Shown piece after piece: positions 35,605 to 44,486 of a stretch of 64,000 nucleotides of DNA. The DNA is taken from the NCBI RefSeq assembly GCF_031344075.1, contig NZ_JAVJAN010000009.1, positions 33,321 through 97,320 on the forward strand, written 5' to 3'. Within the stretch, counting starts at the first letter, position 1, and each line of letters opens with the position of its first letter. Source of the DNA: Clostridium aquiflavi. GTDB taxonomy: Bacteria; Bacillota; Clostridia; Clostridiales; Clostridiaceae. The position numbers were made by a program, and so were the translations under genes. The notes below the pieces were generated by a model, which saw nothing but the letters and a program-made list of their open reading frames with translations, did not search any database and was not told the origin of the DNA.

Positions 35605-35616
35605 TATATCTTCCTC

Positions 35617-36561
35617 CTATCTCTTATTCTTAGGATCTAGTGCTTCACTTAATCCATCTCCGAAAAGATTAAATGCTAATATTATTAAGCAAATTGCTAA
35701 TGCTGGGAATAGCAATTGATAAGGATATTGATATATTGCTTTCATTGCTTCATTAGCTAAAGTTCCTAAAGATGCTTTAGGAGGAACAAGTCCTAATCCT
35801 ATGAAGCTTAAAAATGCTTCTGTAAATATCGCTTGTGGTATAAGCAAAGTCAATGTAACCATTATTGATCCAATACAGTTTGGTATTAAATGTCTTATAA
35901 GTATTCTAGTATTAGATGCTCCTAAAGCTTTTGCTGCAAGAACAAACTCTTGTTGTTTTAATTGTAAAACATCTCCTCTTACTATTCTTGCCATTCCAAT
36001 CCAATAAGATATTGAAAGTGCTAATATAATAGTTGAAAGACCACTACCACCACTTCCTGGTTTATTTAATATAGTCATTAAAATGATTACATATATTATT
36101 AATGGGATTGAATATAATACATCAACGATTCTCATCATTAAATTATCTATTTTTCCACCGCAAAATCCTGCTATACCACCATATAATACACCTATAAATA
36201 AATTAATAAATGCTGCTGCTACACCTATCATTAATGAATATCTAGCACCAAAAAATACTCTTACAAATATATCTCTACCTAATTGATCTGTTCCAAACCA
36301 ATGTTCTGCTGATGGTTTTAAATTAACAGCAGATAAAGAATTTGAATCATAAGTATATTGTGATGTCATAGGAACTAAAATTGCTGCTGCTGTAATAATT
36401 ATTATTCCAATTAAAGATATTATAGCCATTTTATTCTTCTTAAGTCTGTTCCATGCGTCTTTCCAATAACCAATACTTGGTCTTACAATAACCTCTATCT
36501 TTTTTTCTTCTTCAGTTAGAGGAGTAAATAAGTCCTTTTCTAAATTAACTTCTTGTTCCAT
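35617..36561 (-). CDS. oppC: Oligopeptide ABC transporter permease
   Basis: 314 residues with six membrane segments. An N-terminal cytoplasmic tail (about 1-40) precedes the first segment (MAIISLIGIIIITAAAILV). The long extracytoplasmic loop has HWFGTDQLGRDIFVRVFFGA, a family hallmark. The EAA loop for the ATPase is EFVLAAKALGASNTRILIRH. The ATG follows AGGGAGGAGAAAAAAAGTT, 20 bases after oppB. Confidence 0.94.
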   Translation of the reverse strand: MEQEVNLEKDLFTPLTEEEKKIEVIVRPSIGYWKDAWNRLKKNKMAIISLIGIIIITAAAILVPMTSQYTYDSNSLSAVNLKPSAEHWFGTDQLGRDIFVRVFFGARYSLMIGVAAAFINLFIGVLYGGIAGFCGGKIDNLMMRIVDVLYSIPLIIYVIILMTILNKPGSGGSGLSTIILALSISYWIGMARIVRGDVLQLKQQEFVLAAKALGASNTRILIRHLIPNCIGSIMVTLTLLIPQAIFTEAFLSFIGLGLVPPKASLGTLANEAMKAIYQYPYQLLFPALAICLIILAFNLFGDGLSEALDPKNKR

Positions 36562-36581
36562 AACTTTTTTTCTCCTCCCTA

Positions 36582-37508
36582 CTAAACTTCTGCATCTTCT
36601 AATTTTATTCTTGGATCAATTACTACATACATAATATCAACTATAAAGTTGAACATTATAAGTAAAGTACAAAAAAATACTGTAACTCCAAGTAACATAG
36701 TGTAATCTCTATTTGTAACTGATTGAACAAATTCATTACCTAATCCAGGAATTGCAAATATTTTTTCTACAACGAAACTACCAGTTAAAATACTTGCTAT
36801 TAATGGTCCAACATAAGTTACTATTGGTATTAATGAATTTCTAAGTGCATGTTTTAATATAACTTTTCTTTTACTTAATCCTTTAGCTTTTGCTGTTCTT
36901 ATATAATCAGATTTTAACACATCCAATAATTTGTTTCTTGTAAGTCTTGTAATAAAAGCCATTGATCCTAGTGATAATGCTATTACTGGCATTATATAGT
37001 GCTTCCAACTACTAAATCCTGTTGCTGGTAATAATCTAAGCTCAACAGTTAAGAAATAAATTAATACAGCTCCTATTACAAAACTTGGTATAGTAATTCC
37101 TAAAGTAACTAAGAGCATGATAAGTGAATCTGCCCATGTACCTTTTTTTAATGCTGCTACTATCCCTAATCCTACTCCTACAAGAACTGATGAAGCCACA
37201 CTCACTAAACCAATTTTTGCAGATGCTGGGAATGAATATGATATTGTTTCTGATACTCTTCTTCCTTTAAATACCATTGATTCACCAAGATCCCCTTTAA
37301 CTAGGTTTTTCATATACAATGCATATTGCTCTCCTAATGGTTTGTCCATTCCATATTTTGCTTCCATATTAGCTTTAATTTCAGGTGTTAATTTTTCACT
37401 ATCAAAAGGCCCACCTGGCATAAGTCTCATAAGGAAGAATGTTAAAGTTATGACAACCCATATTGTTAATATACTTGCTAATAATCTTTTTCCAATGTAT
37501 TTTAGCAT
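36582..37508 (-). CDS. oppB: Oligopeptide ABC transporter permease
   Basis: 308 residues from MLKYIGKRLLASILTIWVVI, placed by AAAAGGGAGAGGGAAAA. An upstream in-frame ATG 14 codons earlier would put that ribosome site inside the gene. Six membrane segments. EAA loop DYIRTAKAKGLSKRKVILKHAL. Typical family start VVITLTFFLMRLMPGGPFD. First gene of oppBCDF with its own promoter at 37567-37594. It pairs with OppC to form the peptide channel. Confidence 0.95.
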   Translation of the reverse strand: MLKYIGKRLLASILTIWVVITLTFFLMRLMPGGPFDSEKLTPEIKANMEAKYGMDKPLGEQYALYMKNLVKGDLGESMVFKGRRVSETISYSFPASAKIGLVSVASSVLVGVGLGIVAALKKGTWADSLIMLLVTLGITIPSFVIGAVLIYFLTVELRLLPATGFSSWKHYIMPVIALSLGSMAFITRLTRNKLLDVLKSDYIRTAKAKGLSKRKVILKHALRNSLIPIVTYVGPLIASILTGSFVVEKIFAIPGLGNEFVQSVTNRDYTMLLGVTVFFCTLLIMFNFIVDIMYVVIDPRIKLEDAEV

Positions 37509-37566
37509 TTTTCCCTCTCCCTTTTTACAAAATTCGATATTTATAATCATATCAATTTATTTAATA

Positions 37567-37594
37567 ATTATATAATAATATTAATTTTTGTCAA
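37567..37594 (-). promoter_or_regulatory. Promoter of oppBCDF(A)
   Basis: TTGACA (37589-37594), 16-base spacer, TATAAT (37567-37572) on the minus strand. The 16-base spacing is the same as in the promoter of the second oppA at 39835. Confidence 0.75.
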
Positions 37595-37997
37595 TAAATT
37601 AGAACCATTTCTATTGATTAATTAATAATTTAATATATATTTTCCATATATTCTATCCTCCTCTAAGCCTGTATTTCGTTCAAAAACACTTGTATTTTTA
37701 AATGTTGATTACATATTTTTTTACATATTTTTTTATTAATGTAATTTTATTTTCTTGTTTTTTTATTTTTATATTAATATATATAGTTTTTCACTGATAT
37801 ATCGTTAATAATATTGCTTTTTGCTAATTAATTTCCATTAAAAATATTGATATTATATAAAATAAAATAGATTGCAATTATATAAAAACGACATTGTTAA
37901 ATAATAAACTACTATTTTTCTCAAATATATATAAACAAATAAAAATTATGTACGATATCTTTATATTTAAGATTTTTATAATCTCCTAAAGAATTAA
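37595..37997. other. Gene-free spacer between oppA copy 2 and oppB
   Basis: AT-rich. It holds one strong ribosome site (AGAGGAGGATAGAATAT at about 37645-37665, minus strand) leading only into a 5-codon ORF (MENIY). No regulator site was recognised. Confidence 0.4.
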
Positions 37998-38050
37998 AAA
38001 TTGCTTCAGAATGTATATAGATTAGAATCCATATACATTTGAAGCAATTT
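37998..38050 (-). terminator. Terminator of oppA copy 2
   Basis: AAATTGCTTCA.AATGTATAT/ATATACATTTGAAGCAATTT with one bulge, then TTTTT on the minus strand, 12 bases past the stop at 38062. Confidence 0.82.
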
Positions 38051-38061
38051 CAATAATAAAA

Positions 38062-39735
38062 CTACTTTCCGTCTATATAAGCTTTATCAAAATATATAAA
38101 TCCTAATGGTGAAACTCTAACATCTTTCACATAATCTTTTACACCTTTTGCTTGAGTTTCATAATATACTGGAATTATTGGCATATCTTCCATTAATATA
38201 TTTTCAGCTTGATGTAATATTTCCATTCTCTTAGCATCGTCTTTTTCTGTCTTTGATTTCTTTATTAATTCATCATATTTAGGATTATTATATCCTGCAT
38301 TATTTTGTCCAGAAGTGCTAATCCACATTTCTAAGAATGTCATAGGATCAACATAATCTCCAACCCATCCATGTCTAGCAATTAAATAATCTTTATTATC
38401 TCTAGTTGTTTGGAATACTTTCCATTCTTGACTTTGAAGCTCTACATTTACACCTAAATTATTTTTCCACATATCTTGTACTGCTTGAGCAATAGTTCCA
38501 TGTCCTTTTTCTGGATTAAAAGTTAATACTATCGCTGGGAATCCTTCACCATTTGGATATCCTGCTTCAGCTAATAATTTTTTAGCTTCTTCAACATTAC
38601 CTTCTGGTTTGAAATACTCTTTACTAGCAAAGTCTTTTCCATCTTTATCTAAAATACCTTCTGGAACAAAGCTATATGCTGGTATTTGTTCAGCTTTAGT
38701 AACATTTTTAACTAATGAAGGTCTATCAATAGCTAAAGCTAAAGCTTTTCTTACCTTTGCATCTGATAATGCTTTTGCTGCTTCTGGATTTACAGTTTTA
38801 GCTTTTTCAGATACATTTACACAATAGAAATAAGTTCCTAATTGTTCAAATATTTTAGCACTACCATCTTTAACAGCAGTTTGAATCTCTGATAATGGAA
38901 CAACATCTACCATATCAAATTCACCTGATTGATAACTTGCCCAGGCAGAAGTTTCTTCTGTAACTAATTTTACATTAAGTTTATCAAGTTTAACATTCTT
39001 TGTATCATAATAATTTTCATTCTTTTCTAATACTATTTCATCCTTTATTGCATATTTAGTCATTTTAAAAGGACCATTTGATACATATGTTTCAGCCGTA
39101 TTTGCCCAAGTTGGATTTGATTCAACTAAAGCTTTGTTGACTGGGAAGTAGCATGGAAATGATGTTAATTCTAAAAAGTACGGACATGCCTCATGTAAAG
39201 TTACTTCTAATGTCTTATCATCAATAGCTTTAACACCAACTTCATCTGCTGTAGCTACTTTACCATCTCCATCAACATCTTTGTTTTGATTATATTCAGT
39301 AGCATTTTTTAAATAACTCATTTGATATGCATACTCTGCTGCTGTTTTAGGATTTATTACCCTCTTCCATGCATATTCAAAGTCTTGAGCTGTAACAGTC
39401 TCTCCATTTGACCATTTAGTATCTTTTAAATGGAATGTATATACTGTTCCATCATCTGAAACATCCCATTTTTCTGCTACTCCTGGAATAGCTTTATTAT
39501 TTTCATCTAATTTACATAGACCTTCAAATGTATTTACTAGCATTATTGCCCCATCAACTGCATTATTTAATGCTGGGTCTAAAGTTTTAGGATCTGCGTT
39601 CAAGTTATAAGTCATAACTTGTCCATCTGCTTTTGCTGTATTAGTAGATGATTTGCCACAACCTGCCAAAACTGATATCCCTAAAGTTAAAGCTAAAGTT
39701 ACAGCAAATAACTTTTTAAGTTTGTTCTTTTTCAT
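38062..39735 (-). CDS. oppA: Oligopeptide ABC transporter substrate-binding lipoprotein (copy 2)
   Basis: 557 residues with lipoprotein signal MKKNKLKKLFAVTLALTLG.. ending in VLAGC. It is plainly a paralogue of the gene at 31768: same DAKTLDPAL-type start region (LNADPKTLDPALNNAVDG), LEKNENYYDTKNVKLDKL, AEAGYPNGEGFP and SQEWKVFQTTRDNK. It has an added acidic insert DVDGDGKVATADEVG (near 175-190) that resembles an EF-hand-like calcium loop. Own promoter and own terminator, so it is expressed independently of oppBCDF. The ATG follows AAGGGGGATAATATAATT. The two copies probably widen the peptide range. Confidence 0.93.
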   Translation of the reverse strand: MKKNKLKKLFAVTLALTLGISVLAGCGKSSTNTAKADGQVMTYNLNADPKTLDPALNNAVDGAIMLVNTFEGLCKLDENNKAIPGVAEKWDVSDDGTVYTFHLKDTKWSNGETVTAQDFEYAWKRVINPKTAAEYAYQMSYLKNATEYNQNKDVDGDGKVATADEVGVKAIDDKTLEVTLHEACPYFLELTSFPCYFPVNKALVESNPTWANTAETYVSNGPFKMTKYAIKDEIVLEKNENYYDTKNVKLDKLNVKLVTEETSAWASYQSGEFDMVDVVPLSEIQTAVKDGSAKIFEQLGTYFYCVNVSEKAKTVNPEAAKALSDAKVRKALALAIDRPSLVKNVTKAEQIPAYSFVPEGILDKDGKDFASKEYFKPEGNVEEAKKLLAEAGYPNGEGFPAIVLTFNPEKGHGTIAQAVQDMWKNNLGVNVELQSQEWKVFQTTRDNKDYLIARHGWVGDYVDPMTFLEMWISTSGQNNAGYNNPKYDELIKKSKTEKDDAKRMEILHQAENILMEDMPIIPVYYETQAKGVKDYVKDVRVSPLGFIYFDKAYIDGK

Positions 39736-39834
39736 AATTATATTATCCCCCTTATTTTTATAAACGACATAATAGCGTACTTATTGCAACACACTAATAT
39801 CATTTTTTAATTTTTATTTATTAATATTTATTAA

Positions 39835-39862
39835 ATTATATAATATTTTATGTTTTTGTCAA
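39835..39862 (-). promoter_or_regulatory. Promoter of oppA copy 2
   Basis: TTGACA (39857-39862), 16-base spacer, TATAAT (39835-39840) on the minus strand, about 100 bases ahead of the start. The rest of the 39736-40000 spacer shows no ORF or riboswitch. Confidence 0.78.
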
Positions 39863-39999
39863 ACAATGCTCTCTTTTCAAGGCTATTAATTAACACATTA
39901 ATAATACGAATTTATTAATAAATCATATTGTTAATTTTTTTTTTACTTATATTTGATATTTCTTTTAGTTTTTTTTGATAATTTAGTATATTTTGAAAA

Positions 40000-40032
40000 A
40001 ACGTCAAATATTTTAAATAAATATTTGACGTT
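40000..40032 (-). terminator. Terminator of patA
   Basis: Perfect 14-bp arms AACGTCAAATATTT/AAATATTTGACGTT with a 5-base loop, then TTTTTT on the minus strand. It lies 130 bases past patA. Confidence 0.75.
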
Positions 40033-40162
40033 AGAATATTTTTAACTATTTTTTCAATTTCCATTAAAGCTTTTAATTACAAGCAAAATATATTAAGTAA
40101 CTATATATAAAACTAAGATTTATTCTTCTTATCGATAAACATAAAAATTCTATAGTTGATAA

Positions 40163-41305
40163 TCATTTAGACAACTTTTTTATAAACTTTTCTAATCTGT
40201 CAAAAGCTTGTGACAAAATTTCATTACTATAGCAATAAGATATTCTCATGTATCCTTCACCTAATTTTCCAAAAGCCGTTCCTGGAACACAAGCTAACTT
40301 TTCTTCATTTAAAAGTCTAGTACAGAATTCTTCTGATGTCATATTAAATTTCTTAATTGATGGAAATATATAAAATGCTCCTTTAGGTTCAACAACTTCT
40401 ATCCCCATATCATTTAATCTTTTAATACAATATTTTTTTCTTAGTTCAAAAGATTTCCTCATCGTCTCTACATCATCAAGTGATTTTTTTAATCCTTCTA
40501 AAGCACCCCATTGTACTATAGATGGAGCACAAGAAACAGCATATTGATGTACTTTTATTATTTCTTTCATAAATTCACTTTTGCATGCAAAATATCCTAT
40601 TCTAAGTCCTGTCATTGAAAATATTTTTGAAAATCCACTTACATATATAACTTTTTCTAATATTTCATCATCTTGAGCAACAGAATAATATTCATCAAAT
40701 ATTATAGCTGAATACATTTCATCTGTTATTACAGTAATATTAGTTTCTTTTATAAGTTTTATTAATTCATCTCTGTTTTCTTTAGATAGTATTGCTCCAG
40801 TGGGATTAGATGGAAATGAGATTAATAAGTATTTAATATTTTGTTCTTTTATATTTTTTTTAATTTCATCTATATTTAATGTAAAATCATCATTTAAAGA
40901 ATAATTTACTACATCAGCTCCTATTATATTAGATATGCTTTCATAAGCTGGATATGCAGGAGATGGTATTAATATTTTATCACCTTCATTAATAACTGCA
41001 GATAATACTGAATATAACCCTTCGCTACCACCAACTGTTATACATATTTCTTCCTTATTATAATTAATATTAAACTTCTTTAAATACTTGCTTATTTCCA
41101 CTCTTAAAGATTCAATACCAGAATTAGAAGTATATGTAGTTTTATCTTCTTCTATTGCAGTTATCATTGCCTTTTTTATATCAATTGGAACATTAAAATC
41201 CGGTTGCCCTATTGTTAAAGATATTGCACCTTCAACTTTTTGAACTTTTTCATAAAATCTTCTTATTCCCGAAATTTGTATTTTTTCTACCCTATTATTC
41301 ATCAT
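40163..41305 (-). CDS. patA: PLP-dependent aminotransferase, PatA-like (acetyl-DAP pathway)
   Basis: 380 residues, fold-type I. The N-terminus (ISGIRRFYEKV.. AISLTIGQPDF), KVHQYAVSCAPSI and GAFYIFPSIKKFNMTS closely follow Bacillus PatA, which transaminates N-acetyl-L,L-DAP in the acetylase route. Schiff-base lysine in VSGFSKIFSMTGLRIGY (about K227), aspartate for PLP nitrogen in TDEMYSA and phosphate-binding arginine in MTGLRIG. It begins ATGATG behind AAAAAAGGAGAATA; the second ATG (41300-41302) has better spacing. Divergent from dapH, which makes the acetylated substrate precursor, supporting the role. A general aromatic aminotransferase is the alternative. Confidence 0.82.
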   Translation of the reverse strand: MMNNRVEKIQISGIRRFYEKVQKVEGAISLTIGQPDFNVPIDIKKAMITAIEEDKTTYTSNSGIESLRVEISKYLKKFNINYNKEEICITVGGSEGLYSVLSAVINEGDKILIPSPAYPAYESISNIIGADVVNYSLNDDFTLNIDEIKKNIKEQNIKYLLISFPSNPTGAILSKENRDELIKLIKETNITVITDEMYSAIIFDEYYSVAQDDEILEKVIYVSGFSKIFSMTGLRIGYFACKSEFMKEIIKVHQYAVSCAPSIVQWGALEGLKKSLDDVETMRKSFELRKKYCIKRLNDMGIEVVEPKGAFYIFPSIKKFNMTSEEFCTRLLNEEKLACVPGTAFGKLGEGYMRISYCYSNEILSQAFDRLEKFIKKLSK

Positions 41306-41333
41306 TATTCTCCTTTTTTTTACTTTTATTTTA

Positions 41334-41370
41334 TGATCTGTTTTAAATGAACATTGATATTAACATTATT
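41334..41370. repeat. Possible end fragment of the dispersed repeat
   Basis: TCTGTTTTAAATGAACATTG then ATATTAACATT matches the first 25 bases of the repeat consensus. It lies between patA and dapH. Weak. Confidence 0.3.
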
Positions 41371-41541
41371 ATTTATTAAAATATTGATACTATAACATAG
41401 TATATCTATTATTTTCTTATAAATCATTCTACATTATTAAATAATAGTATTCAAACTTTTCTATTTTCAATGTTTCTCTTTCATTTATCTTGTTTTTTTA
41501 TTATAATTAAAGTAATTGTAATTAATGAAAGGGTGATATAC

Positions 41542-42252
41542 TTGTCTTATAATTTAACAGATCCTTATGAAATTGCTAGATTTATTAAAGAATCAAAAAA
41601 ATCTACTCCTGTTAAAGTATATGTTAATGGAGATTTAAGCAATGCTTTAATGGATGATATTGAATGGTATGGAGCAAATGGCTTTTACATATTAATAGGA
41701 GAATCTGATTTAGTAGCAAAAATCATATTAGATAATAAACATCTTATAAAACATTTTAGATTAGAAAATGATAGAAGAAACTCTGCAATTCCTATGCTTG
41801 ATTTACTTGAAGTGGAAGCTAGAATAGAGCCTGGTGCTATTATTAGAGATAAAGTAACTATAGGAAAAAATGCTGTAGTAATGATGGGTGCCGTAATAAA
41901 CATTGGTGCTGAGATAGGTGATGGTACTATGGTAGATATGAACGCTGTAATTGGTGCTCGTGGTAAGCTAGGTAAAAATGTCCATCTTGGTGCTGGCGCT
42001 GTTGTTGCTGGTGTCCTAGAACCACCAAGTAAAGAACCTTGTACAATAGGAGACAATGTTTTAATTGGTGCTAACTCTGTTATTTTAGAAGGAGTTAAAA
42101 TTGGTGCTGGTTCTGTTGTTGCAGCTGGTTCTGTTGTTGCAGAAGATGTTCCTGAAGGCGTTGTTGTTGCTGGTTCTCCGGCAAAAATAATTAAATCAGT
42201 TGATGATAAAACAAAAGGTAAAACTCAATTATTAGAGGATTTAAGAAAATAA
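41542..42252 (+). CDS. dapH: Tetrahydrodipicolinate N-acetyltransferase
   Basis: 236 residues from TTG at 41542, just after GAAAGGGTGATATAC; this equals the length of Bacillus DapH. The frame opens 24 codons earlier but without a ribosome site. N-terminal domain (1-85, DPYEIARFIKESKKSTPV), then a left-handed beta helix of hexapeptide repeats (about 88-215: GAIIRD, VTIGKN, AVINIGAEIGDGTMVDM..). It transfers acetyl from acetyl-CoA to tetrahydrodipicolinate, made by DapA and DapB upstream. The terminator follows 8 bases later. Confidence 0.95.
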   Translation: MSYNLTDPYEIARFIKESKKSTPVKVYVNGDLSNALMDDIEWYGANGFYILIGESDLVAKIILDNKHLIKHFRLENDRRNSAIPMLDLLEVEARIEPGAIIRDKVTIGKNAVVMMGAVINIGAEIGDGTMVDMNAVIGARGKLGKNVHLGAGAVVAGVLEPPSKEPCTIGDNVLIGANSVILEGVKIGAGSVVAAGSVVAEDVPEGVVVAGSPAKIIKSVDDKTKGKTQLLEDLRK

Positions 42253-42259
42253 TACATAT

Positions 42260-42295
42260 AAAAAGAGGATTTCTAATTTAAGAAATCCCCTTTTT
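42260..42295. terminator. Bidirectional terminator after dapH
   Basis: AAAAAGAGGATTTCT/AGAAATCCCCTTTTT with one mismatch, ending in T runs. It serves dapH and the converging SSB-like gene. Confidence 0.82.
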
Positions 42296-42313
42296 ATTTA
42301 TATATTAATTATT

Positions 42314-42964
42314 TTAAACTGCTCCTTCTTCGTTTGAAGAATTGTCACCCTCTACTTTTTCCATTTTTGATATAGATACTTCATAAGCAATTTTCTTTAT
42401 AGTTTCAGTATCAGAAACTTTCTTTTGATACTCTCTGCTTTGAACTCTACCCCATACTCTTATATTATCTCCAACATTTAAGCTTTGACAAAATCTTGAG
42501 TTTCTTCCCCATGCAATTGTTGGAATATAATCAGATTTATTATATGCTCTATTTACAGCAAGTAATACATCTGCAATTTCTCGGCCAAAAGGTGTTGTTC
42601 TGTAAACTGGTTCTTTGCAAATATAACCATCTAAGAATATTTCATTTGGGTTTTTACTTCTTTCTAAACATGGCTCTATATTTCTTGCAAAAACAGTAAG
42701 TATAAGTTTATTAGATCCATCTATAAATTTATTGTATGATCTTAATTGACCATCAACAATAACTTCTGTTCCAATACTTAAATCAATATTTGCAATTAAT
42801 CTTTCTGATATAGTTATATTTAACCTATCAACCGAATCACTTAATCTCATAACATCTAAATTAAAAGTATAAAAACCCTCCCCATACATTTCATGGCTAT
42901 ATTCTAATCCAGATGCTATTTTACCTTCTAGATAAATCTTGTTATTTAACATTAAATTATCCAT
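42314..42964 (-). CDS. Two-OB-fold single-strand DNA-binding-like protein
   Basis: 216 residues from MDNLMLNNKIYLEG, behind GAGAGAGGGGTAACA. The frame opens 18 codons further without a ribosome site. Two SSB-like OB folds in tandem: about 8-108 (NKIYLEGKIASGLEYSHEMY.. TFARNIEP) and about 115-200 (NEIFLDGYICKEPVYRTTPFGREIADVLLAVNR.. IPTIAWGRNSR.. VWGRVQSREYQK). The second shows the classic Ssb pattern; the first is more divergent. The tail is short and acidic (GDNSSNEEGAV), lacking the usual DDDIPF end that recruits partners. Own promoter at 43027. Confidence 0.75.
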   Translation of the reverse strand: MDNLMLNNKIYLEGKIASGLEYSHEMYGEGFYTFNLDVMRLSDSVDRLNITISERLIANIDLSIGTEVIVDGQLRSYNKFIDGSNKLILTVFARNIEPCLERSKNPNEIFLDGYICKEPVYRTTPFGREIADVLLAVNRAYNKSDYIPTIAWGRNSRFCQSLNVGDNIRVWGRVQSREYQKKVSDTETIKKIAYEVSISKMEKVEGDNSSNEEGAV

Positions 42965-43026
42965 TGTTACCCCTCTCTCTACTGTTAATAATTTGGTAAA
43001 CAGTACTCCCACTAGCACTTATTACC

Positions 43027-43056
43027 ATTATAATACAAATCCTGGTTTATTTTCAA
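43027..43056 (-). promoter_or_regulatory. Promoter of the SSB-like gene
   Basis: TTGAAA (43051-43056), 18-base spacer, TATAAT (43027-43032) on the minus strand. Confidence 0.6.
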
Positions 43057-43062
43057 TCTTTA

Positions 43063-43824
43063 TTATTTATTTTTGTGCTGAATACCATTTTCGTCTATAT
43101 AATATTCATCAGAATATATTAAATTTCCTACTGTTTTAAATTCATATCCTTGAGTTTTTAACTCTTTTATAATTCTCTCCAAATTGTTTGGAGTATATTT
43201 TGCATTATTATGAAAAAGTACTATTGCTCCTGGCGCTACCCCTTTCATAACTCTATTATATTCACTTTCTTGTCCTAATTCTTTCCAATCAACAGAATCC
43301 GCATTCCATTGAATTGGAATATACCCTAAACTTTTTACTTTTTGAATTGCTTGTTTATTGTATGACCCACTAGGAAACCTAAAAAGTTTAGTTTTTTCTC
43401 CTATGTTATTTTCTATAGTTTCATCTGTCTTTTTAAGCTGTTCTTCTATTTTTAATTCACTTATCTTTGCAAAATCAGGATGTTTATAACTATGATTACC
43501 TATTTCATGCCCCCCTTCTTTAATTTTCTTTAACTTTTCAACGTTTTCACTACTATAATCAACCCATCCCCCCATTATAAAAAATGTTCCTTTTACATTG
43601 TATTTATTTAATATTTGTAATATGCTTTGAAGATTATCCTTTTCCGCCCAATTTATATCAAAAGTTAGACTAATTGCTTTTTCTTCTATATCAACAGAAT
43701 ATATAGGATGTTCATATAGATTTACACAAATAGCATTTACATTTTTATTAGACTCTATTGATATGAAAATTACTATAATTATTAAAATTAAATCCAAAAA
43801 TATCCGTGTTTTTCTCCATTTCAT
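43063..43824 (-). CDS. pdaB: Polysaccharide deacetylase, PdaB-like sporulation type
   Basis: 253 residues: one N-terminal membrane segment (about 8-28), then a NodB domain. Motifs: SLTFDINWAEKD (TFD, the catalytic Asp motif, with the W seen in PdaB rather than the usual TFDDG), GNHSYKHPDFAKI (metal His pair), RFPSGSYN, and VAPGAIVLFHNN with the C-terminal catalytic histidine. In Bacillus PdaB is needed to keep spores stable. Unknown whether it deacetylates murein here. The ATG follows AAGGAGAGTTTAGGG. Alone, ending just before the SSB-like promoter. Confidence 0.83.
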   Translation of the reverse strand: MKWRKTRIFLDLILIIIVIFISIESNKNVNAICVNLYEHPIYSVDIEEKAISLTFDINWAEKDNLQSILQILNKYNVKGTFFIMGGWVDYSSENVEKLKKIKEGGHEIGNHSYKHPDFAKISELKIEEQLKKTDETIENNIGEKTKLFRFPSGSYNKQAIQKVKSLGYIPIQWNADSVDWKELGQESEYNRVMKGVAPGAIVLFHNNAKYTPNNLERIIKELKTQGYEFKTVGNLIYSDEYYIDENGIQHKNK

Positions 43825-43952
43825 CCCTAAACTCTCCTTATATTTTATAATTTTTCATTCTACTTAATTATTATTAATATTAACTATATTCAATAAATCA
43901 TATTTTATGATATAATATATATATTATTTAAACGATCATGGGGGTTTAGTTT

Positions 43953-44486
43953 ATGTACGAAAGTTCAGCAGAATTAGCGGAGAATAAATTATTAATACTC
44001 TATGTATTAAAAGCAATAAAAGACCCGATATCTAATACTCAGTTAACAGAAATAGTACTTCAAAATAATTTTATTAATTACTTCACACTTCAACAATATT
44101 TATCTGAATTAGAAAGTGCTGATTTTGTTGTTTACAAAGAGAATAATGATAAGAAATTATTATGCTTAACAAAAAAAGGAGATACTGTTCTAACTTTATT
44201 TAAAGATAGAATATCCCCTTCAAAGATTTCAATTGTACAACAATATATAACAGAAAAATTAGAACTTATAAAAAAAGAGCTTACTATACATAGTGATTAT
44301 ACACTTGATAATAATGATAATTTTTTAGTACACCTAAAAGCTATAGAAAATGAAGGTGTGCTTATGGAATTAAAACTAACAGTTCCAACGAAAAAACAAG
44401 CTATTCTCCTTTGCAATAAATGGAAAGATAATCCATCAAATATTTATAATAATATAATAAATATGTTATTTAGTGAAGATTCTTAA
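43953..44486 (+). CDS. DUF4364 protein, winged-helix-like
   Basis: 177 residues. The first 85 look like a winged-helix DNA-binding fold (ENKLLILYVLKAIKDPISNT, QLTEIVLQNNFINYFTLQQYL, LLCLTKKGDTVLTLF) of the DUF4364 family found across Clostridia. The C-terminal part (110-177, HLKAIENEGVLMELKLTVP) is of unknown use. Probable transcription regulator; target unknown. The ATG follows CATGGGGGTTTAGTTT. Its last 17 bases overlap the 3' end of the converging propeller gene. Confidence 0.8.
   Translation: MYESSAELAENKLLILYVLKAIKDPISNTQLTEIVLQNNFINYFTLQQYLSELESADFVVYKENNDKKLLCLTKKGDTVLTLFKDRISPSKISIVQQYITEKLELIKKELTIHSDYTLDNNDNFLVHLKAIENEGVLMELKLTVPTKKQAILLCNKWKDNPSNIYNNIINMLFSEDS

Noticed and set aside
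37645..37665. Leader peptide with strong ribosome site before oppB
   Set aside because: The site leads only into a 5-codon ORF and lies upstream of the likely oppB transcription start, so it would not be on the opp message.
37595..37997. CRISPR-like or tandem repeats
   Set aside because: The sequence only contains T-rich stretches with no regular unit and spacer; no CRISPR array is present anywhere in the window.
41685..42056. 123-codon minus-strand ORF
   Set aside because: Antisense to the hexapeptide repeats of dapH; the repeats create long open frames by composition.
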